Below, one piece after another: positions 23,108 to 23,547 of a stretch of DNA of 23,547 nt (position 1 is its first letter; every line of letters starts with the position of its first letter). The stretch covers positions 1 to 23,547 of the forward strand of contig JBLHUT010000018.1 of the NCBI GenBank assembly GCA_047629975.1, read 5' to 3'. The translations under genes were made by a program, and so were the position numbers. The stretch is from JBLHUT01 sp047629975 (GTDB lineage: Bacteria; Pseudomonadota; Alphaproteobacteria; Rhodobacterales; Rhodobacteraceae). The notes beneath the pieces are model-generated. The model was not told where the DNA came from, did not search any database, and worked only from the letters and a program-made list of their open reading frames with translations.

Positions 23108-23162
23108 GGGCTCCCGCCGATTTGCATCGTTGGGCATGGCGCCCTTCGGGCGCGGGGCGGGA
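23108..23162 (-). terminator. candidate terminator downstream of the right-edge gene
   Basis: The outer arms TCCCGCC (23112-23118) and GGCGGGA (23156-23162) enclose a perfect 6-bp hairpin GCGCCC TTC GGGCGC at 23139-23153. On the minus strand the structure is followed by GCCCCCTTTTCC, a short T tract. It lies just after the stop of the minus-strand gene at 23176 and before ycgN. Confidence 0.5.
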
Positions 23163-23175
23163 TCAATCCGGCGGG

Positions 23176-23547
23176 CTAGGGGGCCGCAACGGCGGTTTGC
23201 AACGGTCTGTTGCGGGTTACAGTGGTTGGCGCAACGCTGCTTTCCGAGCGGATGGCTTCGGCGAATGTCTCGAGCAGGCTATAGCCCGCGTCACGATTCA
23301 AGGGGCGCTTGGACAGGCTGTAAACGCTTAATGCAACGATATGGCCGTTGAGGTTGAACATACCGCGCCAGGCATCCGGCAAAAAACCGTCTTGTGCGCT
23401 TAAATCGGAATCCTGGATCCGCATCACGAACATGTCGGATCTGGATCCCTTTTCGATGACCTTCACGTTGGCTGCGACGCCGGTTTTGCTCAGCGCGCTG
23501 CGCCCTGCTTCGGACGAGAAGTATCTGTTGTAGCCAACACTTGTCGG
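23176..23547 (-). CDS. hypothetical protein, 5' part outside window
   Basis: The minus-strand frame is open from the right edge to TAG at 23176-23178, giving at least 123 residues (PTSVGYNRYFSSEAGRSALS... ...NRPLQTAVAAP); the start lies beyond the window. I do not recognise the family. Visible features are a KVIEKGSRSDMFVMRIQDSD strand-like stretch, MFNLNGHIVALSVYSLSKRPLNRDAGYSLLETFAEAIRSE, and a low-complexity Ala/Thr/Val tail. The tail without Cys or a membrane segment would fit an exported or periplasmic domain, but no signal peptide can be judged. It has the same strand as ycgN and is separated from it by a probable terminator. Confidence 0.65.
   Translation of the reverse strand, partial: PTSVGYNRYFSSEAGRSALSKTGVAANVKVIEKGSRSDMFVMRIQDSDLSAQDGFLPDAWRGMFNLNGHIVALSVYSLSKRPLNRDAGYSLLETFAEAIRSESSVAPTTVTRNRPLQTAVAAP

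Overview
The window comes from an alphaproteobacterium, most likely a Rhodobacteraceae/Roseobacter-group member. The reasons are the moderately GC-rich coding sequence, the UbiK/Lgt/MidA-type methyltransferase/PgeF block, the TamA-TamB pair beside an orphan ParA, and above all a complete beta-hydroxyaspartate cycle (BHAC) cluster, the route first characterised in Paracoccus denitrificans. All assignments come from reading the sequence and recalling protein families; no database search was run.

Layout. (1) 1-1746, minus: ybjN-like gene, proC and a tRNA-binding (CsaA-type) gene cut by the left edge; proC and csaA overlap by ATGA. (2) 1747-2045: intergenic segment with two DnaA-box-like sites, a 13-bp palindrome and the ubiK terminator. 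(3) 2046-5177: ubiK (minus), diverging from the tightly overlapping lgt, MidA-type SAM methyltransferase and pgeF genes (plus). A perfect 22-bp palindrome forms a shared terminator with the convergent gene bhcR. (4) 5209-10598: the BHAC cluster, with the IclR-type regulator bhcR diverging from bhcA-bhcB-bhcC-bhcD. The 174-bp control region holds three TTGAATTT boxes and a leader hairpin. (5) 10718-11740: a divergent GAPDH-family dehydrogenase. (6) 11719-14052: ureide (purine) catabolism genes allA and a puuE-uraD fusion (minus), with uraH divergent (plus). (7) 14223-20209: tamB and tamA (minus). (8) 20347-23547: orphan parA, a cold-shock protein with a long leader, a threonine aldolase-like gene coupled to a YcgN-like cysteine-cluster gene, and a partial unknown gene at the right edge.

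How the genes work together. BhcA-D convert two glyoxylate into oxaloacetate without carbon loss, and BhcR homologues sense glyoxylate. The adjacent ureide module ends in AllA, which releases glyoxylate and urea. The window therefore places a glyoxylate-producing branch (purine/allantoin breakdown) beside a glyoxylate-assimilating cycle, with convergent transcription units whose 3' ends overlap by 22 bp. The BHAC itself is known. The less-described observations are this arrangement, the GAPDH paralogue between the two modules, the candidate BhcR operators, the exact 61-residue repeats in TamB and the large foldable element between uraH and tamB.
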